Shown: piece after piece, positions 15,748 through 24,418 of the stretch
How positions within the stretch are numbered: position 1 is the first letter of the stretch
Layout of the letters: the number at the start of each line of letters is the position of its first letter
Program-made: the position numbers and the translations under genes
From: Mediterraneibacter gnavus ATCC 29149
GTDB lineage: Bacteria > Bacillota > Clostridia > Lachnospirales > Lachnospiraceae
DNA: 64,000 bases
NCBI RefSeq assembly: GCF_008121495.1
Contig: NZ_CP043051.1
Location: 806,001-870,000 of the forward strand
Direction of reading: 5' to 3'
The notes under the pieces: model-generated
Told to the model about the DNA's origin: nothing
Seen by the model: only the letters and a program-made list of their open reading frames with translations
Database searches by the model: none

Positions 15748-17700
15748 TCAAGGATTAGTATTATCTACTATATTTCTGGAAAAAAGTATATATGTCAGAT
15801 AAAAATAAAGACTATAGACAAGAGCAAAAATTCCTAATGTTACCAATATATATCTTGGAATAACTCCTATCTTTAAAATATATTCTCCAAACATCTGATT
15901 TGCACCTAATGCTACTATTACAAATAAAATCAGCGGTAAACACATTGGAATTCCAAAGAATATTGCAAGTTCTTTGAATACCAGCCTTTTACAATTTGTA
16001 TTATCTACTCCTAGCATTTGTAATATTTTATAATATTTACTACTATTTTTACCTCTTTCCAATTGTTCAAATGCAAGTAATGTCGCAGAAAAAATAATAA
16101 AAATGACACTCAAATACAAACCTATAAAAGCAAATGTTGTAAATCCTGTTAATGAATTTTTTATTCCCCATGCTTGCACTGATAAACTCATAGTAATTCT
16201 TTCATTTCCTACTATATCTATTTGTGGATTCCATTCATTTCTTATAAAACGGTTTAACTCACTTTTAAGTGATTCATTTCCCTCGCCAATAATATCTATG
16301 ACTAGCCTTGATTTATGTGTTTCTAAGTTGTTTAAAATAATGTCTGGAACTACTAATGCATAACCATTAGTCCCTGTCATTCTATATTGCTCCATAGGTT
16401 CATCATATATTCTATTACAACTTCCTTCTAATTTCTTTCCCCCTATATCTACTACAGGAGCTTGTTTTATATTATTTCTTATAGTATCAATATATTTCCA
16501 TGTATCACAATGTACGATATACTGCCCCTGCTCAAGATTAACCTTCTTTAGTCCCAATATTTCTCGTAATTTATTGTAATCGGATATTCCTAGTATATCA
16601 ATCTTATTAGAGATATCCGGATATTCATATAAATTGTATTCAAAAGACTCCTTTACTTTCTCCCTATTACTAACATATTTTACTACTTCGTCAAAAGATT
16701 GAACTTTACTATCTATGGCAACTGCTACATCAAATGGATATTCTGATTTCAAATTTACTTTATATCCTTCACCCATAACTAATCCCGAAAATAACGTAAC
16801 TAATGCCACTGACAATAACATTGATGTAACTGCCATTATTTTTCCAGCAGCTTTACATTTAGAAGAAATTTGTCCGTAAAGAAATAAATTCGTTTTTTTA
16901 AGCAACCATCTTGTTCTCTTTTTCATAATATAGGAATATATTTCCGGAAATAATTTATAAAAATAGAAAATCCCACTTAACAATAACAAAACACCTATAA
17001 TCAAAAGAACAATCGCAAAATTTGTTTGGATACTAAATACCCTTTTTATGCAAAAAAGACCTCCTACTTCAAAAAGAACAATTAGAAGTAAACGACCAAG
17101 CATTTTCCCTTTCTTAATTTTTATATTTTCGTTTCTTATTTCATCATATAGCAGTGTATATATACTGCTCTTTTTTATATTAACAATTGAACTTCTAAGG
17201 CCAAAATAAAACATTCCAAAAAATAAAATTGTAGTTAAAAAAATAGCTTTTGCGGATATTTCTATAGAATACATGATTGGAAAACCAAATATACCTAAAG
17301 CCAAGTTTTTCAAAATAATAGATAGCCCCACTCCCAATATACATCCTAAAATAAAAGCTCCACTACCCATTAAAAAATTTTCGCACAAAAAAATTCTAAT
17401 AATAGTATTTTCCTCCATTCCCATAAGAAAATACAATGCAATTTCTTTTTTTCTCCGTAACAGTACTAAATTAATTGCGTGTTTTATCATAAATCCACCT
17501 ATTAAGGCTACGAATATTGATAATATACTTATACCCAAACTTAACATTTCCATATTTTCAGACATCACAATAATATCTTTCGAAAAAGATAATGTTAAAA
17601 ACGAATACATCAACATAATGACTAATGTAACCGTTACAAAATAAATCAAATAATTTTTCCAATCACGAATAATATTTTTCTTTGCCAAATTAAAATACAT
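15748..17700 (-). CDS. BceB/FtsX-type ABC permease (peptide resistance)
   Basis: 650 residues with about ten membrane segments: one near the N-terminus, a cluster at about 55-240, and a cluster at about 520-640, with a large extracytoplasmic domain around residues 300-500. That plan (two FtsX-like regions around an extracellular sensor domain) is that of BceB/VraG-type permeases, which remove antimicrobial peptides from the membrane or its lipid II cycle targets. It lies 7 bases after the ATPase gene, its partner. Self-protection against the peptide made by this operon is the likely role. No BceRS two-component pair is adjacent. Confidence 0.85.
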   Translation of the reverse strand: MYFNLAKKNIIRDWKNYLIYFVTVTLVIMLMYSFLTLSFSKDIIVMSENMEMLSLGISILSIFVALIGGFMIKHAINLVLLRRKKEIALYFLMGMEENTIIRIFLCENFLMGSGAFILGCILGVGLSIILKNLALGIFGFPIMYSIEISAKAIFLTTILFFGMFYFGLRSSIVNIKKSSIYTLLYDEIRNENIKIKKGKMLGRLLLIVLFEVGGLFCIKRVFSIQTNFAIVLLIIGVLLLLSGIFYFYKLFPEIYSYIMKKRTRWLLKKTNLFLYGQISSKCKAAGKIMAVTSMLLSVALVTLFSGLVMGEGYKVNLKSEYPFDVAVAIDSKVQSFDEVVKYVSNREKVKESFEYNLYEYPDISNKIDILGISDYNKLREILGLKKVNLEQGQYIVHCDTWKYIDTIRNNIKQAPVVDIGGKKLEGSCNRIYDEPMEQYRMTGTNGYALVVPDIILNNLETHKSRLVIDIIGEGNESLKSELNRFIRNEWNPQIDIVGNERITMSLSVQAWGIKNSLTGFTTFAFIGLYLSVIFIIFSATLLAFEQLERGKNSSKYYKILQMLGVDNTNCKRLVFKELAIFFGIPMCLPLILFVIVALGANQMFGEYILKIGVIPRYILVTLGIFALVYSLYFYLTYILFSRNIVDNTNP

Positions 17701-17707
17701 TTTTCCT

Positions 17708-18454
17708 CTACCTTTCTTCCAGTCTTTCTATGGTTTGAATAATAGCATTATATTGTAAAGGTTTTTTGTCATCTCTTAATTCTTGATATATACTTCCATC
17801 TTTTAAAAAGATTACCCGCTTAGCATAACTAGCACATACTGGATCATGTGTAACCATTATTATAGTTTCATTCAAGTCAGAATTCATATAACTTAATAAT
17901 TCCATAAGTTTTTTAGATGATATACTATCTAAAGCTCCTGTTGGTTCATCAGCTAATATTAATACAGGTTCATTGACAATTGCTCTAGCACATGCACATC
18001 TTTGTTTTTGTCCTCCAGAAATTTCATACGGATATTTTTGCAAAACACTATCAATCTGTAATTTTTTAGATATACTTATAACTCTTTCTTTTATTTCTTT
18101 TTCTTTCACTCCATTAATACTTAAAGCCAAGGCAATATTCTCAAAAATAGTCAACGTATCAATCAAATTATAATCTTGAAAAATAAATCCTATTTTTTTT
18201 CTTCGAAAAGCTGATAAATCTTTTGATTTTAGATTCCTCATATTTTTGTTATCCAAATATACCTCTCCCGATGTAATACTATCAATTGTCGATATGCAAT
18301 TTAAAAGAGTAGTTTTTCCTGATCCAGATGCCCCCATAATACAAACAAATTCACCCTCATCCACTCTAAAACTTATATTATGTAAAACTTCTGTTTCATT
18401 TCCACAATTATTATATGTCTTTTTTAAATTTTTCACTTCTAAAATTGTATTCAT
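17708..18454 (-). CDS. BceA/MacB-type ABC ATPase
   Basis: 248 residues. Walker A GASGSGKTT, Q-loop GFIFQDYNLI, signature SGGQKQR and Walker B LILADEPTGALD are all intact, followed by the H-loop MVTHDP. The LADEPTGALD form is usual for the LolD/MacB/BceA group that works with FtsX-type permeases, here the next gene. Starts with ATG after an AGTTAGGAG site. Same operon as the exporter and maturase genes upstream. Confidence 0.9.
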   Translation of the reverse strand: MNTILEVKNLKKTYNNCGNETEVLHNISFRVDEGEFVCIMGASGSGKTTLLNCISTIDSITSGEVYLDNKNMRNLKSKDLSAFRRKKIGFIFQDYNLIDTLTIFENIALALSINGVKEKEIKERVISISKKLQIDSVLQKYPYEISGGQKQRCACARAIVNEPVLILADEPTGALDSISSKKLMELLSYMNSDLNETIIMVTHDPVCASYAKRVIFLKDGSIYQELRDDKKPLQYNAIIQTIERLEER

Positions 18455-18472
18455 ATCCCTGCTCCTAACTTT

Positions 18473-20236
18473 TTATTTATACCATAGTGCCTGTTTAATA
18501 TATAACTCATAATAGATATTTTTTTGGTCCATCAAAGTTTCATGTGTCCCCTCTTCTACAATTTCCCCCTTCCAAAGAACAATAATTTTGTCACACAATT
18601 TCGCCATCCCTAATCTATGAGAAATAAGAATAGCCGTCTTATTTTTAATTGCCTCCTTAAACAATTTAAAAATTTCAAATTCTGCACGCGGATCAAGTGC
18701 TGCCGTAGGTTCATCAAGTATTAAAATGTCTGCACCTTTACACAATGCACGAACTAAACATATCTTTTGCCCTTCTCCACCCGATGGCTCAATTCCTTTT
18801 TCATCAAACTCACGTGATAATGGTGTTTCCAATCCCTGTTCACATTTGCCTAAGAATTCATCTAGCTCACAATTTTTTAACATCTCGTCTAAATCCTCTT
18901 TTTCCCATTTTTCTCCGAATACTATATTTTCTTTAAGAGATAATGGAAATAGCTTATAATCTTGAAATACAACGGCGAGTCTTTTTAAATACTCTTCCTT
19001 ATTTATATTTTGTATGTCTTCTCCATTTAAAAGAATTCTTCCCGACGTGGGTTTATATAATCTTAATAGCAATTTTATTAATGTCGATTTTCCAGAACCA
19101 TTATTACCAACAATCGCTATATGTTTACCAATTTCAAATTTCAAATTTATATTTTTTAATACATATTCTTGATTATCTGCATATTTAAAGTATACATTTT
19201 GAAACTCAATACATTTTTCATCTTTTTTTTCACTTTTAGTAAGCGTTATACTTTCACTATTCTCTTCTATAATATTCAAATATTTTTCAAATGAATCATA
19301 ATACAGAGAAAACTCTTTAATCTTTAATATTGACCTTGTTATCAAAACTAAATTTGAAGATAACTTATTAATAGCATTCAAATACATTGTAAAATTTCCT
19401 ATTGTAATGGCCGCAGTTAATACACGATATATTAATACTGCATACACTGCAATGTCTTGTATACAATTTAATAACAAATTTATAAATGTCATTCCTTTAT
19501 ATCTTCTAATATTTTTAGCATAGTAATAATTAGTTTGTGCCAAATTTTCATCATATTTTCTAAGAAAAAATTCTTTTAAATTATTCAGTCTAATTTCTTT
19601 TCCGTATCTATAATCAGAAAATAATAGTTTAAAATAATTCTCTTTCCTTTCAAATGGAACTTTTTCCATATTAGTCTGATACACCAATTTATTTACCTTG
19701 TTTCTTATACAACTAACTATTAAAACTATAACTACTATTAGCATCACTAAAAATATATTTATATAGGCAATCATTATCGCAACACTGACTGCTATAAAAA
19801 TATATCCCCAGAGCTCAAAAAATGTTTCAAAAGCCACCCCAAAACCCTGGCTACCTTGGAAACCATAGATATATTTACATCCTTGCTCGTATAAAGTTTT
19901 TACCTCATCTCTTTCTATATATTCATATCTGGCATCTGCCTGTTTTCCTGCAAACCATAATTGAAACTTATTATATACAATATTTTTTTGTATATATACT
20001 TCAGCATTGAAGTATTCCATAATTATATTCCCTAAAAAATTTGTCAAAACAACCAAAATAGTCCAGAATATAATATTTCTTAATTCTCTTGTTATTATTG
20101 AATCAATGAGATATTGAGGTAATATCAAAATTGACAAACCAATCAAACTATTCAATATGGTTTTTAACACTACAGAAAAAATATATTTCTTATTTGCACT
20201 CCAAGAAAACTTAAAAAAATATATAAATCCTCTCAT
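18473..20236 (-). CDS. ABC exporter (fused membrane and ATPase domains)
   Basis: 587 residues. The N-terminal ~310 residues hold six membrane segments; the C-terminal ~240 are an ABC ATPase with Walker A GNNGSGKST, signature PSGGEGQK and Walker B ILILDEPTAALD. There is no N-terminal C39 peptidase domain, so it can export a peptide but not cut its leader. Its start overlaps the S41 peptidase stop by 4 bases. It probably exports the mature Cys-rich peptide of this operon. Homodimer expected. Confidence 0.88.
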   Translation of the reverse strand: MRGFIYFFKFSWSANKKYIFSVVLKTILNSLIGLSILILPQYLIDSIITRELRNIIFWTILVVLTNFLGNIIMEYFNAEVYIQKNIVYNKFQLWFAGKQADARYEYIERDEVKTLYEQGCKYIYGFQGSQGFGVAFETFFELWGYIFIAVSVAIMIAYINIFLVMLIVVIVLIVSCIRNKVNKLVYQTNMEKVPFERKENYFKLLFSDYRYGKEIRLNNLKEFFLRKYDENLAQTNYYYAKNIRRYKGMTFINLLLNCIQDIAVYAVLIYRVLTAAITIGNFTMYLNAINKLSSNLVLITRSILKIKEFSLYYDSFEKYLNIIEENSESITLTKSEKKDEKCIEFQNVYFKYADNQEYVLKNINLKFEIGKHIAIVGNNGSGKSTLIKLLLRLYKPTSGRILLNGEDIQNINKEEYLKRLAVVFQDYKLFPLSLKENIVFGEKWEKEDLDEMLKNCELDEFLGKCEQGLETPLSREFDEKGIEPSGGEGQKICLVRALCKGADILILDEPTAALDPRAEFEIFKLFKEAIKNKTAILISHRLGMAKLCDKIIVLWKGEIVEEGTHETLMDQKNIYYELYIKQALWYK

Positions 20237-21246
20237 TTTTCACATCCCATAACGATTTCCTCTACTTTTGCCATTTGGTGATCTGTTACCTGTTCTAAAT
20301 CAAAATATAATGCCTCTAGCAAAGTATCCGTAATAAAATCTGTTTCTTTAATCTCTTTTATTCTTCTATATTCTTTTACTCTATTTATCGTTTCTATATC
20401 GTATATACCAGTAATTTTTCCATCATACATACCCAATTTTTTCAATACAGTTTGTACAAAAATAACATATTCTGTATATTGTGCTATTCCACTTTTTATT
20501 TTTTTATACTGGTTATATAAGTCTAAACCAACATTTGAAATTTCTATATCCGGCTGTATACCTCTATTAGATATATCGATATTTTTAACAAAAAATTTCC
20601 CGACAGTAAATTTAACTATTATATTTTCCATAACCATATTTTTTTGTATTTCTGATTTCCCGTATGTCTTCTCTCCTATAAGCAAGGCCTTTTTTTCCTC
20701 TTTGAGTGCTAACGCAATTAGCTCTGCTGCTGATATAGTATTTCTGTTAACCAATATAATCCATTTTAATATATCTAAATTTATTTGTTGTTTTTGTACA
20801 GTGTTTAGTAAAATCTTTTCTTTTGATTTATCATCCATAATAATATTGACATTATGTTTGGAATCAAATGCTCCTAAAAAAAGCAATGCATTTTCTAACT
20901 TACCACCGCAATTATTTCTCAAATCTAAAACAGCTACTTTTACATTGCTAACTTCCATATTTTTCAATAAATCCACTATGGATTTTTGAAAATGTTGTGC
21001 TTCTAACTGTAATTGATTGATATACACAGTTGTATGATTATGTATGCTCCATTTTATTGCACTCTCTTCAACACACCGCATCATATCGTTCTGCTGTTTT
21101 TTTAGTTCCATGTGAAAATATATATCCTCAATTTTAAAAAAACGGTTCATTAGATGCATTGCTCTTTTAGGATTCTGGGAATGCTGAATATAACTACCAA
21201 CAAATTGATCCAATACTTTTAAAAACTCTTCAGTTTTGTGATACAT
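20233..21246 (-). CDS. S41-family peptidase without signal peptide
   Basis: 337 residues. The S41 (tail-specific protease) core is visible: VAVLDLRNNCGGKLENALLF, then LVNRNTISAAELIALALK with the catalytic Ser (TISAAEL), and LLIGEKTYGKSEIQ with the Lys region. A PDZ domain and a signal peptide are missing, so it should stay in the cytoplasm. The C-terminal ~70 residues resemble a peptidoglycan-binding-1 repeat (VQTVLKKLGMYDGKITGIYD). It overlaps both neighbours, the maturase (17 bases) and the exporter (4 bases). Removal of the precursor leader is the natural inference because the exporter lacks a protease. Confidence 0.8.
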   Translation of the reverse strand: MYHKTEEFLKVLDQFVGSYIQHSQNPKRAMHLMNRFFKIEDIYFHMELKKQQNDMMRCVEESAIKWSIHNHTTVYINQLQLEAQHFQKSIVDLLKNMEVSNVKVAVLDLRNNCGGKLENALLFLGAFDSKHNVNIIMDDKSKEKILLNTVQKQQINLDILKWIILVNRNTISAAELIALALKEEKKALLIGEKTYGKSEIQKNMVMENIIVKFTVGKFFVKNIDISNRGIQPDIEISNVGLDLYNQYKKIKSGIAQYTEYVIFVQTVLKKLGMYDGKITGIYDIETINRVKEYRRIKEIKETDFITDTLLEALYFDLEQVTDHQMAKVEEIVMGCEK

Positions 21247-22621
21247 TTATAATTCCCTCTGCAACTAACTGTAAATATTTTTTCAATGCGTATTCTGTCA
21301 CTTCTTCCATATATTTACAGTAATTGTAATATGGTTGATTTGCATTATCTTCCATCACAAGATTTTCTTGTATGCATCCACCACAACAAAAACTTTGTAA
21401 CCAGCATTTTTGACATTTTGGATAATTTGCTATCATCATTTCTTGTTCAAGTTCACCACATTTTTCTTTATCTAATCCTGTAAAAATATCTCCCATTTTA
21501 TAATGAATATAGGGTAATAATCTATGACAAGGAAACAGATTTCCATCTTTATCAACAGCAATCATGTTATTTCCTGCACCACAATTCTTTAGCCTGACAC
21601 CGCCATTCTTCAATTTATCAAATATCTTCCCTACATACCCCATGGTTTTTATTTCATTGTATTTCTTTTCCCGAATTGCTTGACAATACACATCAATAGA
21701 TTCAAAAAAACTTGTTATCATTTTTTCATAATCTTGATCATCCATCATATTCACAGACGGAGAAAAATTTATATTTTTCACGTGCAATTCTTTTAAGTCT
21801 TTCCATCGTTGTAGCAAATCCATATCAATATGAGTAACTGTTCCTCTCACTCCTACAGCAATCTTCTTTCTTAAATTCTCAGTTTTTGAAACGGTGCTAT
21901 TATATGCTCCTTTTCCATTAGCATAAAAGCGGTTTGCATCATTAACCTCTTCACCTCCATCCAAACTCAGAGTAATATTAAATCGCTTTTCTATCAAAAA
22001 GTGTTCTATTTCTTCTGTAAGTAATGTTCCATTGGTAGTAATTGCAAATCCTACAGTTTTACCCTTATTTTTTGCTACGTACTCTGCGTATTCAACAAGT
22101 TTTTTTAATTTACGAAAATCCATTAATGGTTCTCCACCAAAAAAAATTATGTTAAATTGCTCTTTCTCCCCACAGAATTCTGCTATAAAATCAATTGCTT
22201 TTTTACCAATTTCGTATTTCATAATTCCTGGATTAGAATATTCTCCATCCCCGGCATAACAGTATTTACACCTTAAATTACATTCTTGGCATAACATCAG
22301 TATCACTGTATCTGGATTTCCCGACCATGAATATGTCTTTTTCATTTCTTCAACTTTTTCTTCTGCATCATTATTCTTAATTATAAAGTTCTTTGACATC
22401 TCTATAATTCTATTTTCTAGTGCTTCAATAGTAATATTATTAAACGCTATCCTAGCCTTTTGATAAATATTCTCAAGGCTTTCTGGTAAATTATCCAAGA
22501 TAAATTTGTCAACTTCGTCCAGTTCAAAAATAGCAGAGTTATATCCTACAAAAACATATTTCTTCCCTTTTACTTCTACAATTTTATAAGGAAATGCCTC
22601 AATAATATTTTTTATACTCAT
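21230..22621 (-). CDS. Radical SAM/SPASM peptide maturase
   Basis: 463 residues. Residues 1-90 form a leader-recognition-like region (KYVFVGYNSAIFELDEVDKF). The radical SAM cluster motif CxxxCxxC is CNLRCKYC (C114, C118, C121), followed by FFGGEPLMDF. The C-terminal SPASM domain holds NCGAG, LFPCHRL and KCQKCWLQSFCCGGC plus NYCKYME, enough Cys for two auxiliary iron-sulfur clusters. Such enzymes make Cys thioether links in sactipeptides and ranthipeptides. Its substrate should be the Cys-rich peptide encoded 80 bases upstream. An intrinsic hairpin between the two genes would keep enzyme levels below precursor levels. Confidence 0.92.
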   Translation of the reverse strand: MSIKNIIEAFPYKIVEVKGKKYVFVGYNSAIFELDEVDKFILDNLPESLENIYQKARIAFNNITIEALENRIIEMSKNFIIKNNDAEEKVEEMKKTYSWSGNPDTVILMLCQECNLRCKYCYAGDGEYSNPGIMKYEIGKKAIDFIAEFCGEKEQFNIIFFGGEPLMDFRKLKKLVEYAEYVAKNKGKTVGFAITTNGTLLTEEIEHFLIEKRFNITLSLDGGEEVNDANRFYANGKGAYNSTVSKTENLRKKIAVGVRGTVTHIDMDLLQRWKDLKELHVKNINFSPSVNMMDDQDYEKMITSFFESIDVYCQAIREKKYNEIKTMGYVGKIFDKLKNGGVRLKNCGAGNNMIAVDKDGNLFPCHRLLPYIHYKMGDIFTGLDKEKCGELEQEMMIANYPKCQKCWLQSFCCGGCIQENLVMEDNANQPYYNYCKYMEEVTEYALKKYLQLVAEGIINVSQN

Positions 22622-22653
22622 TCTTTTTTCCTCTTTTTAATATTATTAAAGAG

Positions 22654-22684
22654 GAGGTCTTACCTCCGAAGAATGTAAGACCTC
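22654..22684 (-). terminator. Hairpin between precursor and maturase genes
   Basis: On the minus strand GAGGTCTTAC and GTAAGACCTC (arms at 22675-22684 and 22654-22663) form a 10-bp stem, followed by CTCTTTAATA. It lies between the precursor stop and the maturase start and should act as a partial terminator or mRNA stabiliser. Confidence 0.75.
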
Positions 22685-22701
22685 TTCTTTCTTACACCAA
22701 A

Positions 22702-22860
22702 TCAATCTTTATCGCCAACAAACGGACTACACCACTCAGAATCACATGTTTGACAATGGTCTCTAACATCACATAAGTAGCAAACGTCTTTTGGATCGCA
22801 ATTGTTGCATGCACATGTTAAAGTTTCTTTATTTTTGGCAGCATTATTTATAGCCTTCAT
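22702..22860 (-). CDS. Cys-rich RiPP precursor with CxxCDxxDx repeats
   Basis: 52 residues from the ATG at 22860, chosen because AAAGGAGG lies seven bases upstream. After a short leader (MKAINNAAKNKETL) come eight Cys in a periodic array: CNNCDPKDV, CYLCDVRDH, CQTCDSEWC, i.e. a nine-residue unit CxxCDxxDx repeated almost three times, preceded by TCA and followed by SPFVGDKD. Gene order (precursor, radical SAM, S41 peptidase, exporter) makes it the operon's product. Its sequence is unlike the lanthipeptide at 9637. It may belong with ranthipeptide or other Cys-rich rSAM peptide families (for example the Clo7bot or CLI_3235 types), but I cannot assign it. Confidence 0.75.
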   Translation of the reverse strand: MKAINNAAKNKETLTCACNNCDPKDVCYLCDVRDHCQTCDSEWCSPFVGDKD

Positions 22861-22931
22861 ACCGTATCCTCCTTTCTGATTTTTAACATTCTTCGAAGAT
22901 GTTGCATATATCATATAATCCAATTAATTTC

Positions 22932-23062
22932 TTGTCTTTATTTATTGTATAAAATGCCCTTTTTTTTGACTAATTGGTATAATCGTGTCCCGTTTATTTC
23001 TGACTGATGACACATATTGGCACACTTCTGCGATTTACAGGGAAATCTACCCATGTTAGAAT
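22932..23062. promoter_or_regulatory. Divergent control region, copy B
   Basis: Homologous, gap-free, to 9891-10021. The rightward promoter is TTTACA (23034-23039), 17-base spacer, TAGAAT (23057-23062), preceded by the same 19-mer TTGGCACACTTCTGCGATT (23017-23035). The leftward part carries on its minus strand TTTTATACAATAAATAAAGA, ahead of the Cys-rich peptide gene. Shared order implies a common regulator for both RiPP genes and both transfer operons. Confidence 0.65.
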
Positions 23063-23088
23063 GATACTGTCAAAATTATATGTAGCGA

Positions 23089-23139
23089 AAACGCAGCTTT
23101 CCAGGGAATGCCTCTTCTCTGGTGCAAGCTGCGTTTTTT
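23089..23139 (+). terminator. Leader terminator 1 of the transfer operon
   Basis: AAACGCAGCTT (23089-23099) pairs with AAGCTGCGTTT (23126-23136), followed by more T; an inner CCAG/CTGG helix fills the loop. It lies about 20 bases after the predicted transcription start, so it should cause attenuation. Confidence 0.8.
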
Positions 23140-23234
23140 AGTGCATGGAAAGGAGTATCACAACTAAATATGGAATAAGCGTTCCTCCGTATTGACCGGA
23201 CTGAAGCTTTTATGAGGCAGGAAAACTATAAGCC

Positions 23235-23270
23235 AGGGCAAAGTGAAAGATCTCACTTTGCCCTCTTTTT
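23235..23270 (+). terminator. Leader terminator 2 of the transfer operon
   Basis: AGGGCAAAGTGA (23235-23246) pairs perfectly with TCACTTTGCCCT (23253-23264) and runs into CTTTTT. It is the second terminator in the same 230-base leader, only 20 bases before the first gene. Its T-run directly precedes the ribosome site GAAGGAGG. Confidence 0.85.
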
Positions 23271-23289
23271 ATGAAGGAGGTTCATTTAC

Positions 23290-23670
23290 TTGAAAAACCA
23301 TGTACACAAAGAAGCCCCACCGGGCATGAAACATCATCGGAACTATGGAAAATATCTCTATACTGCCTTCCTTGTCTTCACTCTGATTGCCTGTAATGTA
23401 CAACCAGTTATGGCTGCTACCATCTGGGACAAAGCTTCAGAAATCATGAAAGACGTATATAACCAGATTATCCTGATTTCCACCATTGCGGCTGTTGTAA
23501 CTGCATCGGTTGCTTTGCTTTTGATGAATTTTTCCAAATCCGGAAAAACCGTGGATGAATCCAGGGCATGGCTCAAACGAATCATCATTACATGGGCGAT
23601 TCTCAATGGTCTGGGATTTATCATGGCTTACATCACTCCGTTCTTTGCCGGCGGTCAGTGGAATGGATAA
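23290..23670 (+). CDS. VirB2/TrbC-like small membrane protein
   Basis: 126 residues from a TTG start with GAAGGAGG upstream. A signal-like segment (about 23-45, ending AVMAA) is followed by two hydrophobic helices (about 60-80 and 95-115) joined by a short basic loop, the plan of pilin-like VirB2/TrbC proteins. First gene of the secretion-channel operon. The family call is by plan and position. Confidence 0.6.
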   Translation: MKNHVHKEAPPGMKHHRNYGKYLYTAFLVFTLIACNVQPVMAATIWDKASEIMKDVYNQIILISTIAAVVTASVALLLMNFSKSGKTVDESRAWLKRIIITWAILNGLGFIMAYITPFFAGGQWNG

Positions 23671-23694
23671 TGCAGATAAGGAGGTGGCTCTGTC

Positions 23695-24405
23695 ATGGGA
23701 ATACTTGACGGAATTGTAGAATGGATTGCCGAACAGGTCATGAACATTCTGGATTTGATTACTACTTCTGTTCTGGGTGCACTGGGATGTTCCATGGATA
23801 CTTTTCTCCGGTATTTTCCAGCAGCGGAAACAATGTACCAGATTTTTCTGGCACTGGCTATCGGACTCATCCTTTTAAACTGGGTTTGGCAGCTTTTTAA
23901 GAATTATTTTATGGGGACAGGGATTGACGCTGAAGATCCAATCAAATTATCACTGCGGACTTTTATGTTCCTTTTCCTGACATTCTATGCCAAGGACATC
24001 GTGGATCTTCTATTGAATATTGCAGGAACCCCGTATAGCTGGATTCTGACTGAAGATCTTCCACCGCTGGAATTTGCCAAATTCAATTCTGTGATCACAG
24101 TAATCCTGGGGGTATGTGCCAACGGTGCTGTTGCCATTGTTGCCCTCATACTGGTACTGATCCTTGCCTGGAATTACATCAAGCTGCTTTTTGAAGCTGC
24201 GGAACGTTACATACTACTTGGAGTTCTGGTCTACACCGCACCTGTTGCGTTTTCCACGGGTGCTTCCCAAGCTACCGGAAATGTTTTTAAGAGCTGGTGC
24301 CGTATGCTCGGCGGACAGTTCTTTTTGCTTTTAATGAACGCCTGGTGTTTGCGGCTGTTTACTTCCATGGTCGGAACATTCCTTGCAAACCCTTTATCAC
24401 TCTAG
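23695..24405 (+). CDS. VirB6/TrbL-like conjugation membrane protein
   Basis: 236 residues, with AAGGAGG before the ATG. Five or six hydrophobic segments and few motifs, consistent with the VirB6/TrbL channel component of Gram-positive type IV systems. It follows the pilin-like gene by 25 bases and is followed by a secreted conjugation protein. Conserved aromatic-rich segment LLNWVWQLFKNYF near residue 60. Confidence 0.65.
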   Translation: MGILDGIVEWIAEQVMNILDLITTSVLGALGCSMDTFLRYFPAAETMYQIFLALAIGLILLNWVWQLFKNYFMGTGIDAEDPIKLSLRTFMFLFLTFYAKDIVDLLLNIAGTPYSWILTEDLPPLEFAKFNSVITVILGVCANGAVAIVALILVLILAWNYIKLLFEAAERYILLGVLVYTAPVAFSTGASQATGNVFKSWCRMLGGQFFLLLMNAWCLRLFTSMVGTFLANPLSL

Positions 24406-24418
24406 GAAGGAGGAGATT

